From the NCBI GenBank assembly GCA_026709985.1, contig JAPORY010000019.1, forward strand, positions 1-52,081: a stretch of DNA of 52,081 nt, read 5' to 3'. This document shows positions 35,472 through 45,103 of the stretch, piece after piece. This DNA comes from Aestuariivita sp. Its GTDB lineage: Bacteria; Pseudomonadota; Alphaproteobacteria; Rhodobacterales; Rhodobacteraceae. Under the pieces are notes generated by a model. The model was given only the letters and a program-made list of their open reading frames with translations, was not told where the DNA came from and made no database searches. A program made the translations under genes and the position numbers. The stretch's first letter is position 1, and each line of letters begins with the position of its first letter.

Positions 35472-36458
35472 TTATTCGGCGACGATTTGATCAATGGCAC
35501 CCATCACCGAATTGCCGTCGTAATCCAAAAGTTCAATTCTGACCCAGTCGCCTGGTTGCATGAAAGCCAATGAGGCAACCCCGGTCTTGATCATCTCAAG
35601 AGCGCGATACTCGCCAATACAGGCGCAACCAATCGACCAATCCTCATCAGCGGCCTCGTTAGAAACGGTACCAAGGCCAAGGACGGTGCCGGCGACAAAA
35701 TTGCGGGTCTGGGCCACATGAGAAATCGCCTGTCCGTAGTGAAACGGACTGTCAATACCGGTTTCAATGTCACAGATCTGTTTGCCCCGTAAGGTGACTT
35801 TCATCTTGCCGTGCACCATCTTTCCATCCCACAAACCGCCCAGCTCATCGGGTGTTACTGCGATAGGCCCGAGATAGCTTTCTGGTTTGCCCGTCAAGAA
35901 GCCAAAGCTGCGCTTCAATTCCGGTGGAATGATCCGGCGGAGCGATGTGTCTTGGAGTAGGCAAAAGAGCGCGATGTGTTCGGTTGCGGCGTCAGCACTC
36001 ACACCGCGTGAAACATCGGTTGTGATGGCTGCGATTTCAGCCTCAAAGTCGATGAAGTCTTCGGTCTTTTGCCCTTGAATAGGATCATTCCAAGCACCGA
36101 AACCATGGGAGATACCTTGATAGATCAAGGGGGCATCAAGAATATCACCCGGCAGTGAGTCACCACGCGCCTCACGGTTGCGGCGGATGTGGCAGACGTA
36201 ACAGGCTCCATCAAGGTATTGGTACGCACGAGGCAAAGGGGCAGTGAGTTCATCCATTGACAGCTTGAACGCATCGACGTGTGTGCCTGCAACCAAGGCA
36301 TCAAAAACAGCACGCAGCTTCGGTGCCGTTTCGGACCACGTGTCAAGCGCGGCCTGCAAAGTGGGTGCGATCTCCGAGACGTACGTGGCTGTCTTGAGAT
36401 CGCGTGAAACCACAATAAGCTGCCCGTCGCGGCCGCCCTTTATAGAAGCTAGTTTCAT
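35472..36458 (-). CDS. Fumarylacetoacetate hydrolase-family protein
   Basis: 328 aa. FAH-fold metal site residues are in DFIDFEAEIAAITTDVSRG (the E-E pair), and GFGAWNDPIQGQ, GLGTVSNEAADEDWSIGCAC and QPGDWVRIELLDYDG are typical. With hmgA next door, the likely reaction is cleavage of fumarylacetoacetate (or maleylacetoacetate-derived product) to fumarate and acetoacetate. ATG 36458 follows AAGGAA; the frame extends upstream into hmgA's 3' end but lacks family sequence there. Confidence 0.85.
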   Translation of the reverse strand: MKLASIKGGRDGQLIVVSRDLKTATYVSEIAPTLQAALDTWSETAPKLRAVFDALVAGTHVDAFKLSMDELTAPLPRAYQYLDGACYVCHIRRNREARGDSLPGDILDAPLIYQGISHGFGAWNDPIQGQKTEDFIDFEAEIAAITTDVSRGVSADAATEHIALFCLLQDTSLRRIIPPELKRSFGFLTGKPESYLGPIAVTPDELGGLWDGKMVHGKMKVTLRGKQICDIETGIDSPFHYGQAISHVAQTRNFVAGTVLGLGTVSNEAADEDWSIGCACIGEYRALEMIKTGVASLAFMQPGDWVRIELLDYDGNSVMGAIDQIVAE

Positions 36459-36510
36459 TGATTTCCTTATTATATTTTGGGGAGAAGCGTCAGCTTCACA
36501 ATTATTCAGC

Positions 36511-37860
36511 TTAGGGTTTGAAATTCCGCTGCAGCCCTTCCCAACAACTTGGATATGAGGTATCAATCAAATCAAGATTGGATGCATATCTTGTTGGGTT
36601 GAGCACATAGCGGGTCTCAAACATGAAAGCCATCGTGCCCGCCAATTTCTCTGGTTCTAGATCTTTTCCAGATGCCTTGCTGAAAGCCTCAGTATCTGGG
36701 CCATGGGCGATTAGTGGATTGTGCAATGACATACCGCCGGGAACAAAGCCACCGGGTTTGGCATCATAGACCCCGTAAATCAGACCCATAAATTCACTCA
36801 TGACATTCATATGGTACCAAGGCGGGCGGAAGCTGTCTTCCATAACAAGCCATCGCTCAGGGAAGATGACGAAATCTACATTTGCCGTACCAGGCGTGTC
36901 CGAAGACGCTGTCAGGACTGTGAAAATAGACGGATCAGGGTGATCGAAGAGTGTCGCGCCCACGGGCGCAAATCGGCGCAGATTATACTTGTAGGGTGCG
37001 TAGTTTCCGTGCCACGCAACGACATCAAGCGGCGATTGCGCCAATTTCGTACGGAACAACCGGCCCTGAACCTTCAAGTACAGTTCACAAGACTCTTGTT
37101 TATCTTCATAGGCGGCGATGGGGTATAGAAAGTCCCGGCTGTTGGCGAGGCAATTGGCTCCAATCGGGCCGCGTTCCGGCAACGTCATCGCGATCCCATA
37201 GTTCTCGCAGATGTAGCCGCGGATCGGACCCTCAACCAGATGCACCTGAAACTTTACCCCTCTCGGGATAACAACGATCTCACCGGGTTCGGCAATAATA
37301 ATACCAAACTCGGTGAGCAGCTTGATGCTGTTTTCCTGCGGGACGATCAGAAACTCGCCATCCGCATTGAGGAAATAACGGTTCTTCATAGCGGCGTTTG
37401 CGATATAGACATGGCTTGCCATGCCAGCCTGCATGGAGGCATCTCCGCAGGTGGCTATTGTACGCAGACCAGCCAAAAAATCTATGTCGCCGTCATCAGG
37501 GATCGGCAAGGGTTGCCAACGCAGCTGCATTGCGGGCAGATCGCTTTCGCGGCAAGGTGCCGTACGGATCAGCCCTATGTCTGCCTCGTCAAAACCCGTA
37601 CCGTGTTTCACCGATGGCAAAATACGATAGAGCCAAGAGCGTTTGTTATCGGCCCGTGGCGCAGTAAATGCAGTGCCACTGAGTTGCTCAGCGTACAGCC
37701 CTAGGGGCGGCTTTTGCGGGGAGTTACGACCGATTGGTAACGCCCCTGTAACCGCCTGGGTCGAATGCGTATTGTTAAAGCCACATAAGTATCCATAGTC
37801 AGGATCCGCAGTCGCGAATTCACCACCGATGAGAATGTGCTCCTCAATTTTCACTGGCAT
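36511..37860 (-). CDS. hmgA: Homogentisate 1,2-dioxygenase
   Basis: 449 aa, cupin-type iron enzyme that opens the ring of homogentisate to maleylacetoacetate. Family landmarks: YLCGFNNTHSTQAVTGALP near the start, DGDFLIVPQ-like strand (NADGEFLIVPQENSIKLLTE), and the metal-site region RPPWYHMNVMSEFMGLIYGV then YDAKPGGFVPGGMSLHNPL. Ends 53 bases before the FAH-family gene. Transcribed leftward from the divergent intergenic region shared with the monooxygenase. Confidence 0.95.
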   Translation of the reverse strand: MPVKIEEHILIGGEFATADPDYGYLCGFNNTHSTQAVTGALPIGRNSPQKPPLGLYAEQLSGTAFTAPRADNKRSWLYRILPSVKHGTGFDEADIGLIRTAPCRESDLPAMQLRWQPLPIPDDGDIDFLAGLRTIATCGDASMQAGMASHVYIANAAMKNRYFLNADGEFLIVPQENSIKLLTEFGIIIAEPGEIVVIPRGVKFQVHLVEGPIRGYICENYGIAMTLPERGPIGANCLANSRDFLYPIAAYEDKQESCELYLKVQGRLFRTKLAQSPLDVVAWHGNYAPYKYNLRRFAPVGATLFDHPDPSIFTVLTASSDTPGTANVDFVIFPERWLVMEDSFRPPWYHMNVMSEFMGLIYGVYDAKPGGFVPGGMSLHNPLIAHGPDTEAFSKASGKDLEPEKLAGTMAFMFETRYVLNPTRYASNLDLIDTSYPSCWEGLQRNFKP

Positions 37861-38818
37861 AAATGTCTCCTTTTCGGTGCAGTTTGCCGGCGGCGCGATT
37901 TATTCTGAAAGCTTACCATTAGCGCGGATTCGCAATTTGGTTCAAGATATGACAATTTTCAGCGAAATTCAGTCGCAAGTTAATGTGAGTTTACGCGTTT
38001 CCAGCCAAAGCGTCTGACCGACTTAATCCCCAAATACTTGAAGGAGAACACACGGTCGGTCAAGATTGGCGCTCACAGCCTCTCAAATCATTCAGATAAC
38101 GGATCATTCCAAAGCATACTGGGTCCTTTTGCGGGCGTCCGTGACGATGAAACCGGGCAATGGTTCGACTAGCTGTTGATCGCGGATCCGACAAAGCATT
38201 GCTTCGTGTAATTCAAGGACCGGCCTTCATGCTCAACATCGGGCATTCTTCTCCATGAAATCAGTTCTCAATTTGAAATAGGACCGATGATAAGGGCATG
38301 GAATGTATTTCTCGCCACGCGCTCATTTCTTTTCTCCTAGATGACGACGTGTTGCGCGTCTGTTCTACTCTTACAAAGACACCCAAAATTGGAAAGAATG
38401 CGCTTAACTGCGAGAAGTTAATTTTATTGGAAGCCCTTTTTTTCTGAATGCGACAAACTTTCTGTTTTGTCGATAGAGTAGAAGTTCCACAATTTATCCG
38501 CGGAAAAAATCCAAGCATTCAAACAAAAAATTAAATCTGTATGCAAATACAAATGTGACAGACTGCGGCGCAGACAGCCCAAAAACCGTGTTCATTCTTG
38601 GCATTTCTTTGATCAAATGTCAGAAAAATTCTTGATAGCAAGCTTCAGATTAGTATGACGCTAGCTTGCTGACGAAAGGATATGCGTCACTAGCCTATGT
38701 GATGGCGATTGCTTTGATAGAAACATAGGTCTTGTGAAGAAAATCGGTCAGAACATAGCCAGTGCTGGCGGTGTCATCTTAAGTGGCATTTGGAAAAGAT
38801 GAAAACGGAACGACGTTT
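37861..38818. other. Divergent regulatory region of the aromatic cluster
   Basis: About 950 bases separate hmgA and the monooxygenase. No gene is convincing. A fragment near 38135-38200 (FAGVRDDETGQWFD then LLIADPTKHCFV) looks like a decayed gene end. The part 38330-38700 is AT-rich and should hold promoters for both directions. Confidence 0.35.
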
Positions 38819-40498
38819 ATGGCTGCAAACGCTGGGGCCAAACCTGCAAAAAATTCATATGATGTAATTGTCGCTGGAGGTGGACCTGTCGGTACCACGC
38901 TTGGATATATTCTTGCGAAAGCAGGCGTTGATGTCCTCGTCGTCAATCAAGACAATATCTTTTCAAAGAAATTCAAAGCGGGCTCACTTAATATCCGTAG
39001 CATGGAACATATGCGCCGGATCGGTCTGGCAGAGGCGCTGAAAGCGGCCTTCCCTGCTTTGGACGGCTACCCACTCGATGTAACTTTTATAACTGGGTTC
39101 AACGGTTTCGAGGTCAGGCGCTTTGCGGCGTGCCTCGGATGGGGCGAGAATGATATTTCACCTGAGCGGACGATGCTCATTCCGCAAAAACTTGTCCGCG
39201 ACGTGGCCCGTGCTGAAGCGAAAAAATTCGACAATTATGAATTTCTAGATGGCTGGCGAATTGTGGACGTAACGCAGGATGGAGCTCAGGCACATTTTAC
39301 GATCGCCCTTGGAGAAAGCGATGAAACCCGCATTGTATCGTGTACCTACGGCGTGGGGTGCGACGGCGGCACCAGTGCCACCCGCAAAAGTATTGGATCA
39401 AAATACGAAGGTGAGGGCAATCGAGCGTTGAACATATCGATCATGTTCAATTCTCCCGATCTTCAAAAAAACACCACGATCGGCATGGCTCAGCAATTTT
39501 GGTTGGTGAAAGATAACGTCAACGCACAGTTCCTCCTCGGCAAAGGATATCAGGCGGATGATGATTATGAAATGATCAACTGGATGGTTGATTCAAAAAC
39601 TGAGAAAGAAATCAGAAAGGATCCCATGGCCTATGTATCCAAGGCGGTTGGGATGGAATTTGAGGGCACACTAACCAGTGTGGATCCTTGGAAAACGCAC
39701 GATCTTGTAACCGATCATTGGCGCAAAGGACGCGTGTTTCTTGCTGGAGACGCCGCTCATATTCATCCGCCTACCGGGGGGCTTGGCCTCAACACTGGAA
39801 TTGGCGATGCGTGCGATATTGGCTGGAAACTCGCGGCCGTTCTGAATGGCTGGGCAGGGGAGAGATTACTTACCTCCTACGAGATAGAACGCAAAGAGAG
39901 TGGTAAGCGTGTTGTGGCGCAGGCCAACAAGAACTACGATTCCGGCGCACCGAGCGACTATTATGAGCCAGGCATTGCTGATAATACGGCGGAAGGGGCA
40001 GCGATCCGCAAGCGTGTAGGCGACAATATCTTCCTTGATAAGAATGACGAATTTAACGCGCCGGGTCTTGTACTCGGAGCCTATTATAGCGGTTCACCGG
40101 TGATCTGGTATGACGGCACCCCGGAACCCGCACATCAGGTGGTAGATTATACCCCAATCGGACGACCTGGTTGTCGCCTGCCTCACGCCGAAGACCCGCA
40201 AGGCAATGCACTCTATGATGCTTTATCACCGGATTGCATGAACCTTTTAATCCTGAATGGTGTCACGGCAGGCGCGGGTGACCTGATTTCTGCCGCCAAT
40301 AGCATGGGTGTGCCGCTCAAAGTTGTAGTCTGGGCAGTCGAGAATTGGGCGGCTTACGGCGCTGACTACCTTCTAGTGCGCCCGGATCAGCATGTGGCCT
40401 GGCGAGGGGACCGATTCCCTGAGGACGCGCTGTCTTTGCTACGCCATGTCACGGGTCAAACTGCTGCTGTGGGAGAGGTTTATGAGCTTATTCGCTAA
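38819..40498 (+). CDS. Class A FAD-dependent aromatic monooxygenase
   Basis: 559 aa of the PheA/TfdB/MhpA group. FAD-binding blocks: DVIVAGGGPVGTTLGYILAK, the CDG motif in YGVGCDGGTSATRKSIG, and FLAGDAAHIHPPTGGLGLNT. It hydroxylates a phenolic ring with NAD(P)H and O2. Beside hmgA, the likely product is homogentisate, made from 3-hydroxyphenylacetate (as MhaA does) or from 4-hydroxyphenylacetate by 1-hydroxylation. ATG 38819 has GGAAC upstream; GTG 38783 is an alternative. It overlaps the aminotransferase by 17 bases. Confidence 0.88.
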   Translation: MAANAGAKPAKNSYDVIVAGGGPVGTTLGYILAKAGVDVLVVNQDNIFSKKFKAGSLNIRSMEHMRRIGLAEALKAAFPALDGYPLDVTFITGFNGFEVRRFAACLGWGENDISPERTMLIPQKLVRDVARAEAKKFDNYEFLDGWRIVDVTQDGAQAHFTIALGESDETRIVSCTYGVGCDGGTSATRKSIGSKYEGEGNRALNISIMFNSPDLQKNTTIGMAQQFWLVKDNVNAQFLLGKGYQADDDYEMINWMVDSKTEKEIRKDPMAYVSKAVGMEFEGTLTSVDPWKTHDLVTDHWRKGRVFLAGDAAHIHPPTGGLGLNTGIGDACDIGWKLAAVLNGWAGERLLTSYEIERKESGKRVVAQANKNYDSGAPSDYYEPGIADNTAEGAAIRKRVGDNIFLDKNDEFNAPGLVLGAYYSGSPVIWYDGTPEPAHQVVDYTPIGRPGCRLPHAEDPQGNALYDALSPDCMNLLILNGVTAGAGDLISAANSMGVPLKVVVWAVENWAAYGADYLLVRPDQHVAWRGDRFPEDALSLLRHVTGQTAAVGEVYELIR

Positions 40499-41669
40499 AT
40501 TGCCTGAGCCAGAAATTGATGCGGTCTTGGTACTTGCGCAGGCGTTCCGTGCCGATGTGCGCACAGACAAAGTTGATCTCGGTATCGGTGTATATCGGGA
40601 TGAAAATGGTAACACTCCCGTAATGCGGGCCATTGCGAAAGCCACACAAGATCTTGCTGCTAATGAGGCAACCAAAGCTTATATCGGCCTTGGCGGGTCA
40701 GACGCGTTCAACACGGCCATTCTTAATCTGCTACTTGGATCTACGCACGATACGGCGCGTATCCATGCCGTTCAGACAGCTGCGGGAGCAGGGGCGTTGC
40801 GCCTGCTGACGGAAGTGGTCAAAGCAGCCAAGCCCGATGCGACGATGTGGATTTCCGATCCCAGCTGGTTCAATCACGCTCCTATCGCGGAAAGTGTGGG
40901 ACTGGCTTGGACGAGCTATACTTACCTTGATGCAGAAACGCAGTCGGTCAATTTCGCGCAAATGTGTGCTGATTTGGAAACCGCTTCGGAAAGCGATATC
41001 GTTCTGCTACATGCTTGCTGTCATAACCCGACCGGAGCCAACCTGACACCAGCGCAATGGAATGAGGTGACAGCCCTTATCAAGCGCAAAAGGCTAATCC
41101 CTATGCTCGATATTGCCTACCTTGGCTTCGCCGATGGTCTCGAGAAGGATGGTTATGCGTTGCGTAAGATGACATCCGATCTGCCCGAGGTGATGGCGGC
41201 TTTGTCATGCTCCAAAACGTTTGGCGTTTACCGAGACCGTGTAGGTGCCGCAATAATCGTTGGGGAAACCGCCGCCGCAGCGAATACGGCCCGTGAGTCT
41301 GTCATGGCGGCAGGCCGGGTGAATTATTCTTTCCCGCCAAATTTCACCGCTGAAGTTATCACGAATGTGCTCACCGACGTAGGCTTGCGAGCGGAATTCG
41401 AAGCTGAACTTGAGCATATGCGCACACGCCTTATTGCCAACCGTGAAGGTTTTGCCGATGCAGCGCGGAAGCATTTAGGGGATGAGCGCTTTGACTATGT
41501 GGCGGCGCATCAAGGCATGTTCTCACGCCTTAAGCTCAATCCCGATACTATTCAGGTACTGCGTGATGATCATGGAATATTTATGCCCAGCGATGGCCGA
41601 ATAAACGTCGCAGGATTGAGCCCAGAGATATCGCATCGTGTGGCCATAGCAATCAAGGCTGTGAGTTAA
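40482..41669 (+). CDS. Aromatic/aspartate aminotransferase (class I)
   Basis: 395 aa, TyrB/AspC-type PLP enzyme. Seen: VDLGIGVYRDENGNTPVM near the start, the Asn of HACCHNPTGANLTPAQW, Asp/Tyr of PMLDIAYLGFADGLEKD and the PLP-Lys in ALSCSKTFGVYRDRVGA. Start ATG 40482 (GGGAGAGG upstream) lies inside the end of the monooxygenase gene, so they are co-translated. In context it probably deaminates an aromatic amino acid to the arylpyruvate. Housekeeping AspC activity cannot be excluded. Confidence 0.88.
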   Translation: MSLFAKLPEPEIDAVLVLAQAFRADVRTDKVDLGIGVYRDENGNTPVMRAIAKATQDLAANEATKAYIGLGGSDAFNTAILNLLLGSTHDTARIHAVQTAAGAGALRLLTEVVKAAKPDATMWISDPSWFNHAPIAESVGLAWTSYTYLDAETQSVNFAQMCADLETASESDIVLLHACCHNPTGANLTPAQWNEVTALIKRKRLIPMLDIAYLGFADGLEKDGYALRKMTSDLPEVMAALSCSKTFGVYRDRVGAAIIVGETAAAANTARESVMAAGRVNYSFPPNFTAEVITNVLTDVGLRAEFEAELEHMRTRLIANREGFADAARKHLGDERFDYVAAHQGMFSRLKLNPDTIQVLRDDHGIFMPSDGRINVAGLSPEISHRVAIAIKAVS

Positions 41670-41830
41670 GCCGAGCCGAAAACATGCGCCGCACCGATCT
41701 GGCACCTGTGCAGAGAGCCGTTGTCATCTTTACCGGCGATACACGGTGGCAGCATGGTGCCTATAACTTCAGCATGTTCGAGGAGCGCACACTTTCGCAG
41801 CAGCAACCCCAACGATAGGACCCTATTTAA

Positions 41831-43510
41831 ATGACGGTGCATGACATAAAGCCTGAACTGGATCAAACACCTTCTCATTTCGCAAGTAAGAGCCGGTATC
41901 TGAGTACAGCTGATGCGACTGTAGAGACTTTAAAGGCGAACGGCATCTCTACGGTTTTTGGCTTGCCGGGTTTGCATAATGATCCGCTGTTCGACTCCTG
42001 CTACCGGCTGGGAATAAGAATAGTCCACACGCGACACGAGCAAACAACTGGCTATATGGCCCTTGGAGCTGCTATGTCTACGGGCGCACCGCAGGTGAAT
42101 GTGGTTGTACCGGGGCCAGGGGTTCTGAACACCGCAGCTGCCATGCTGACTGCTGAGGGTAATTGTGCGCCAGTCCTAACAATTGGGGGACAAATCCCCC
42201 AGGTTGATATTGATCGCGACCATGGACACCTGCACGAGATTTACGATCAGAAGGGGTTGGCTCGTCACATTTCGAAATATTCGGAACGCATCCGTGCGCC
42301 TTATCAGGCGACAAAGGTGATCAATGACGCACTTAACGCAACGATGGGCGAGCGACCAGGCCCAGCTTTTGTCGAATGTGCGATGGACATTTGGGCTTGT
42401 CAAGCGGCGGTGCCCATACCCGAACCTGCCAGCGGGCCGACAATGGCGCCGGTGGATGACCAAGCCATAATGGAGGCAGCAAAACTTATTGCCGATACGA
42501 AGTTTCCCATGATCGTCGTGGGGGCAGGTGCGGTGAACGCTTACGCTGACGTCACCGAACTAGCGGAACGTTTGGGTGCGCTGGTTCTGAGTTACCGTGG
42601 TGGAAGGGGTGTGCTGCGCACAGATCACGAACTCGCCATTTCGTTGCCCGTGGGGCACAAGCTTTGGGATAAGGTAGACCTTGCTATCGTTATCGGCACA
42701 CGTTTCATGATTCAGCAAACCCAATGGGGTACGGATAAGAACCTCAAGGTGATCCGTATTGATGCCGATCCTGAGGCCCCCGACCGTTTTGCAAAGCCCG
42801 ACATTACCATGGTGGGTCGCGCAGAGGATTTCGTCCCCGCCCTCCTTGAGCAAATCCCTCTCGGAGCCACACGGCGGCCCGATGTAATGGCCGCACTTGA
42901 GGACAAGAACGGTTGGTTTACCAACAAGATGAATGCGCTTGAACCGCAGCAGGGCTTGCTGAAAGCGATGCGTCGTGCATTGCCCGATCACGGGATTTTC
43001 GTTGACGAAGTTACGCAGCTTGGTTTTGCTAGCCGGCTAGCCTTTCCCGTCTATGAGCCCCGTAAGTTCCTCTGTGCTGGCTATCAGGATAACCTTGGCT
43101 GGGGCTACGGAACTGCACTTGGGGCGCAGGCGGCGAATCCAGGTACCCCAGTTCTGTCCATCGCAGGTGACGGTGGGTTCATGTATCAGGTCGGGGAACT
43201 GGCTACAGCAGTGCATCACAGCCTGCCTGTGGTTGTCGTGATTTTTGACAGCCACGGTTTTGCGAATGTGCAACGCATCCAACGCGAACGCTTTGGCGGT
43301 CGCCAAATTGCGGCGGATTTAACGAACCCCGATTTTATCGCGCTGGCAGAAGCCTTCGGAGTTCAGGGTCTGCGTGCCGAGACAGCGGAGGAATTAGAAC
43401 AGCAGATTAGAGTTGGTTTTGCATCCGAACAACCCACGCTTGTTCACGTACCCTGCAGCGACATGCCGTCGGTCTGGGACATGCTGTTAATGCCACGAGT
43501 GCGAGGATAA
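41831..43510 (+). CDS. ThDP-dependent 2-oxoacid decarboxylase-like enzyme
   Basis: 559 aa with PYR, middle and PP domains. ThDP-activating Glu is in VHTRHEQTTGYMALGAAMS; the PP-domain GDG is in SIAGDGGFMYQVGELA. Exactly 25 residues after GDG the sequence is IFDSHGFANVQR, so Asp stands where the metal-binding Asn is usual. The GLPGLHNDPLFD start resembles arylpyruvate and indolepyruvate decarboxylases. Between an aromatic aminotransferase and an aldehyde dehydrogenase, it most likely turns arylpyruvate into arylacetaldehyde. Acetolactate synthase activity is unlikely as no small subunit is present. Confidence 0.8.
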   Translation: MTVHDIKPELDQTPSHFASKSRYLSTADATVETLKANGISTVFGLPGLHNDPLFDSCYRLGIRIVHTRHEQTTGYMALGAAMSTGAPQVNVVVPGPGVLNTAAAMLTAEGNCAPVLTIGGQIPQVDIDRDHGHLHEIYDQKGLARHISKYSERIRAPYQATKVINDALNATMGERPGPAFVECAMDIWACQAAVPIPEPASGPTMAPVDDQAIMEAAKLIADTKFPMIVVGAGAVNAYADVTELAERLGALVLSYRGGRGVLRTDHELAISLPVGHKLWDKVDLAIVIGTRFMIQQTQWGTDKNLKVIRIDADPEAPDRFAKPDITMVGRAEDFVPALLEQIPLGATRRPDVMAALEDKNGWFTNKMNALEPQQGLLKAMRRALPDHGIFVDEVTQLGFASRLAFPVYEPRKFLCAGYQDNLGWGYGTALGAQAANPGTPVLSIAGDGGFMYQVGELATAVHHSLPVVVVIFDSHGFANVQRIQRERFGGRQIAADLTNPDFIALAEAFGVQGLRAETAEELEQQIRVGFASEQPTLVHVPCSDMPSVWDMLLMPRVRG

Positions 43511-43515
43511 GAGCG

Positions 43516-44964
43516 ATGAACATCACAAACCAGATCTTGATTGACGGCAAATTCCTTGATGCTGCCGATGGCGATACAGCACCGGTCATCAACCCAGTTG
43601 ACGAAAGTACGATTACCGAAATCGCGGTGGGCGGTAAAGCCGAAGTAAATGCCGCTGTTGCAGCTGCCAAAACCGCGTTCGTCTCCGAAGCATGGGGAAA
43701 TATGTCTGGCTGGGATCGGGGTAAATGTCTCAACCGCCTGGCGGATTTAATTGAGAAGGATGCTGAAACGATAGCTCGGCTTGAAGCACTTGAAATCGGG
43801 CGCCCTTATGTAGAGCCGTTCAACGTTGATGTGCCTTCAGCAATTGCAACCTTGCGCACTTATGCGGGCTATGCGGACAAGATTGAAGGGCGTCAGGTAC
43901 CAGGACCTGATCACTTTGGCCGTCCGATCACAGCAATTGTGGAGCGTCGCCCTATCGGCGTTGCTGCGATTATTTTGCCTTGGAACGCGCCAACTATGAT
44001 TGCTTGCTGGAAGTTAGGGCCGGCGCTAGCCAGTGGCTGTACTGTAGTCGTCAAGCCTGCCATGGAGGCGCCTCTGGCCGTCCTACATCTAGGCAAATTG
44101 ATCCTTGAGGCCGGTATTCCAGCAGGGGTGGTCAACATCGTGCCCGGACGCGGCTCTGTCGTTGGCGATTTGATGGCAACGCATAAAGACATCAACAAAG
44201 TCAGCTTTACAGGTAGTCCGAGGGTTGGCGCACGTATCGCGACACTCTGTGCACCGCTTTTTAAAAAGTTAACGCTAGAACTTGGTGGCAAAGGTCCGCA
44301 GATTATCTGCGCCGATGCGGACCTTGACGCAGCGATACCGGGGGTTGCAATGAACATTTTTGCCAATCAAGGCGAAATTTGTGCGGCAGGGTCGCGTATC
44401 TTTGTGCATCGCTCAATGGAGGAAGAGGTGGTTAAGCGAATGGCTGCAGAGGCAGATAGCCGCAAACTTGGCAACCAATTTGACGAAGCGACCTCTATGG
44501 GGGCTTTGGTATCAAAGGCACAGTTTGATTCCGTCTTGCGCTATATCAAAACTGGCGTCTCTGAAGGGGCTCGGATTGCAACTGGTGGCGAGCGCTATGG
44601 TGATATTGGATATTTCGTGAAGCCGACGGTTCTCGCAGGCGTACGCAATGATATGACGGTTGCAAAGGAAGAGATATTTGGTCCTGTCGCCGCGCTGATC
44701 GCTTATGACACGCTTGAAGAAGCGATTGCGCTAGCGAATGACACTGATTACGCGCTTTCGGCTAATGTCTGGACCCGCGATTTTTCGACCGCACATCGGC
44801 TGGCGAAGGCTATTGATGCAGGTACTGTCTGGGTCAATGGTGGCGGTACGCCCGATCCTCGTACCGCTTGGGGCGGGGATCGGCAAAGCGGAATAGGCAA
44901 GGAACTTGGTTGGGCAGGGATTGAGTCCTACACCAAAGAGCGCGTATTGAATTTTCTCTACTGA
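43516..44964 (+). CDS. Aldehyde dehydrogenase (arylacetaldehyde type by context)
   Basis: 482 aa. NAD site FTGSPRVGARIATLCAP, catalytic Glu in LTLELGGKGPQIICADADLD and catalytic Cys in NQGEICAAGSRIFVHR are intact. WVNGGGTPDPRTAWGGDRQSG is the C-terminal dimer block. Six bases after the ThDP enzyme with GAGGA overlapping its stop, so tightly coupled. Likely oxidises the aldehyde made by that enzyme to the arylacetate. Distinct from the GabD-type gene at 25154. Confidence 0.88.
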   Translation: MNITNQILIDGKFLDAADGDTAPVINPVDESTITEIAVGGKAEVNAAVAAAKTAFVSEAWGNMSGWDRGKCLNRLADLIEKDAETIARLEALEIGRPYVEPFNVDVPSAIATLRTYAGYADKIEGRQVPGPDHFGRPITAIVERRPIGVAAIILPWNAPTMIACWKLGPALASGCTVVVKPAMEAPLAVLHLGKLILEAGIPAGVVNIVPGRGSVVGDLMATHKDINKVSFTGSPRVGARIATLCAPLFKKLTLELGGKGPQIICADADLDAAIPGVAMNIFANQGEICAAGSRIFVHRSMEEEVVKRMAAEADSRKLGNQFDEATSMGALVSKAQFDSVLRYIKTGVSEGARIATGGERYGDIGYFVKPTVLAGVRNDMTVAKEEIFGPVAALIAYDTLEEAIALANDTDYALSANVWTRDFSTAHRLAKAIDAGTVWVNGGGTPDPRTAWGGDRQSGIGKELGWAGIESYTKERVLNFLY

Positions 44965-45103
44965 ATTCACTATTGTTCCGTTTAGCCGTTCAAGATTTTT
45001 CTTAACTATTTGATTTATACGCAAAAACCCGTTTTTTATGTCCGAGACTTGGATCCAGATTGGTGTTAAAATCTGTGTAGGCATCACGCAATCGGGAGCA
45101 CGT

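Noticed and set aside
41831-43510. Acetolactate synthase large subunit (ilvB)
   Set aside because: No regulatory small subunit follows, and the aminotransferase and aldehyde dehydrogenase neighbours point to a 2-oxoacid decarboxylase.
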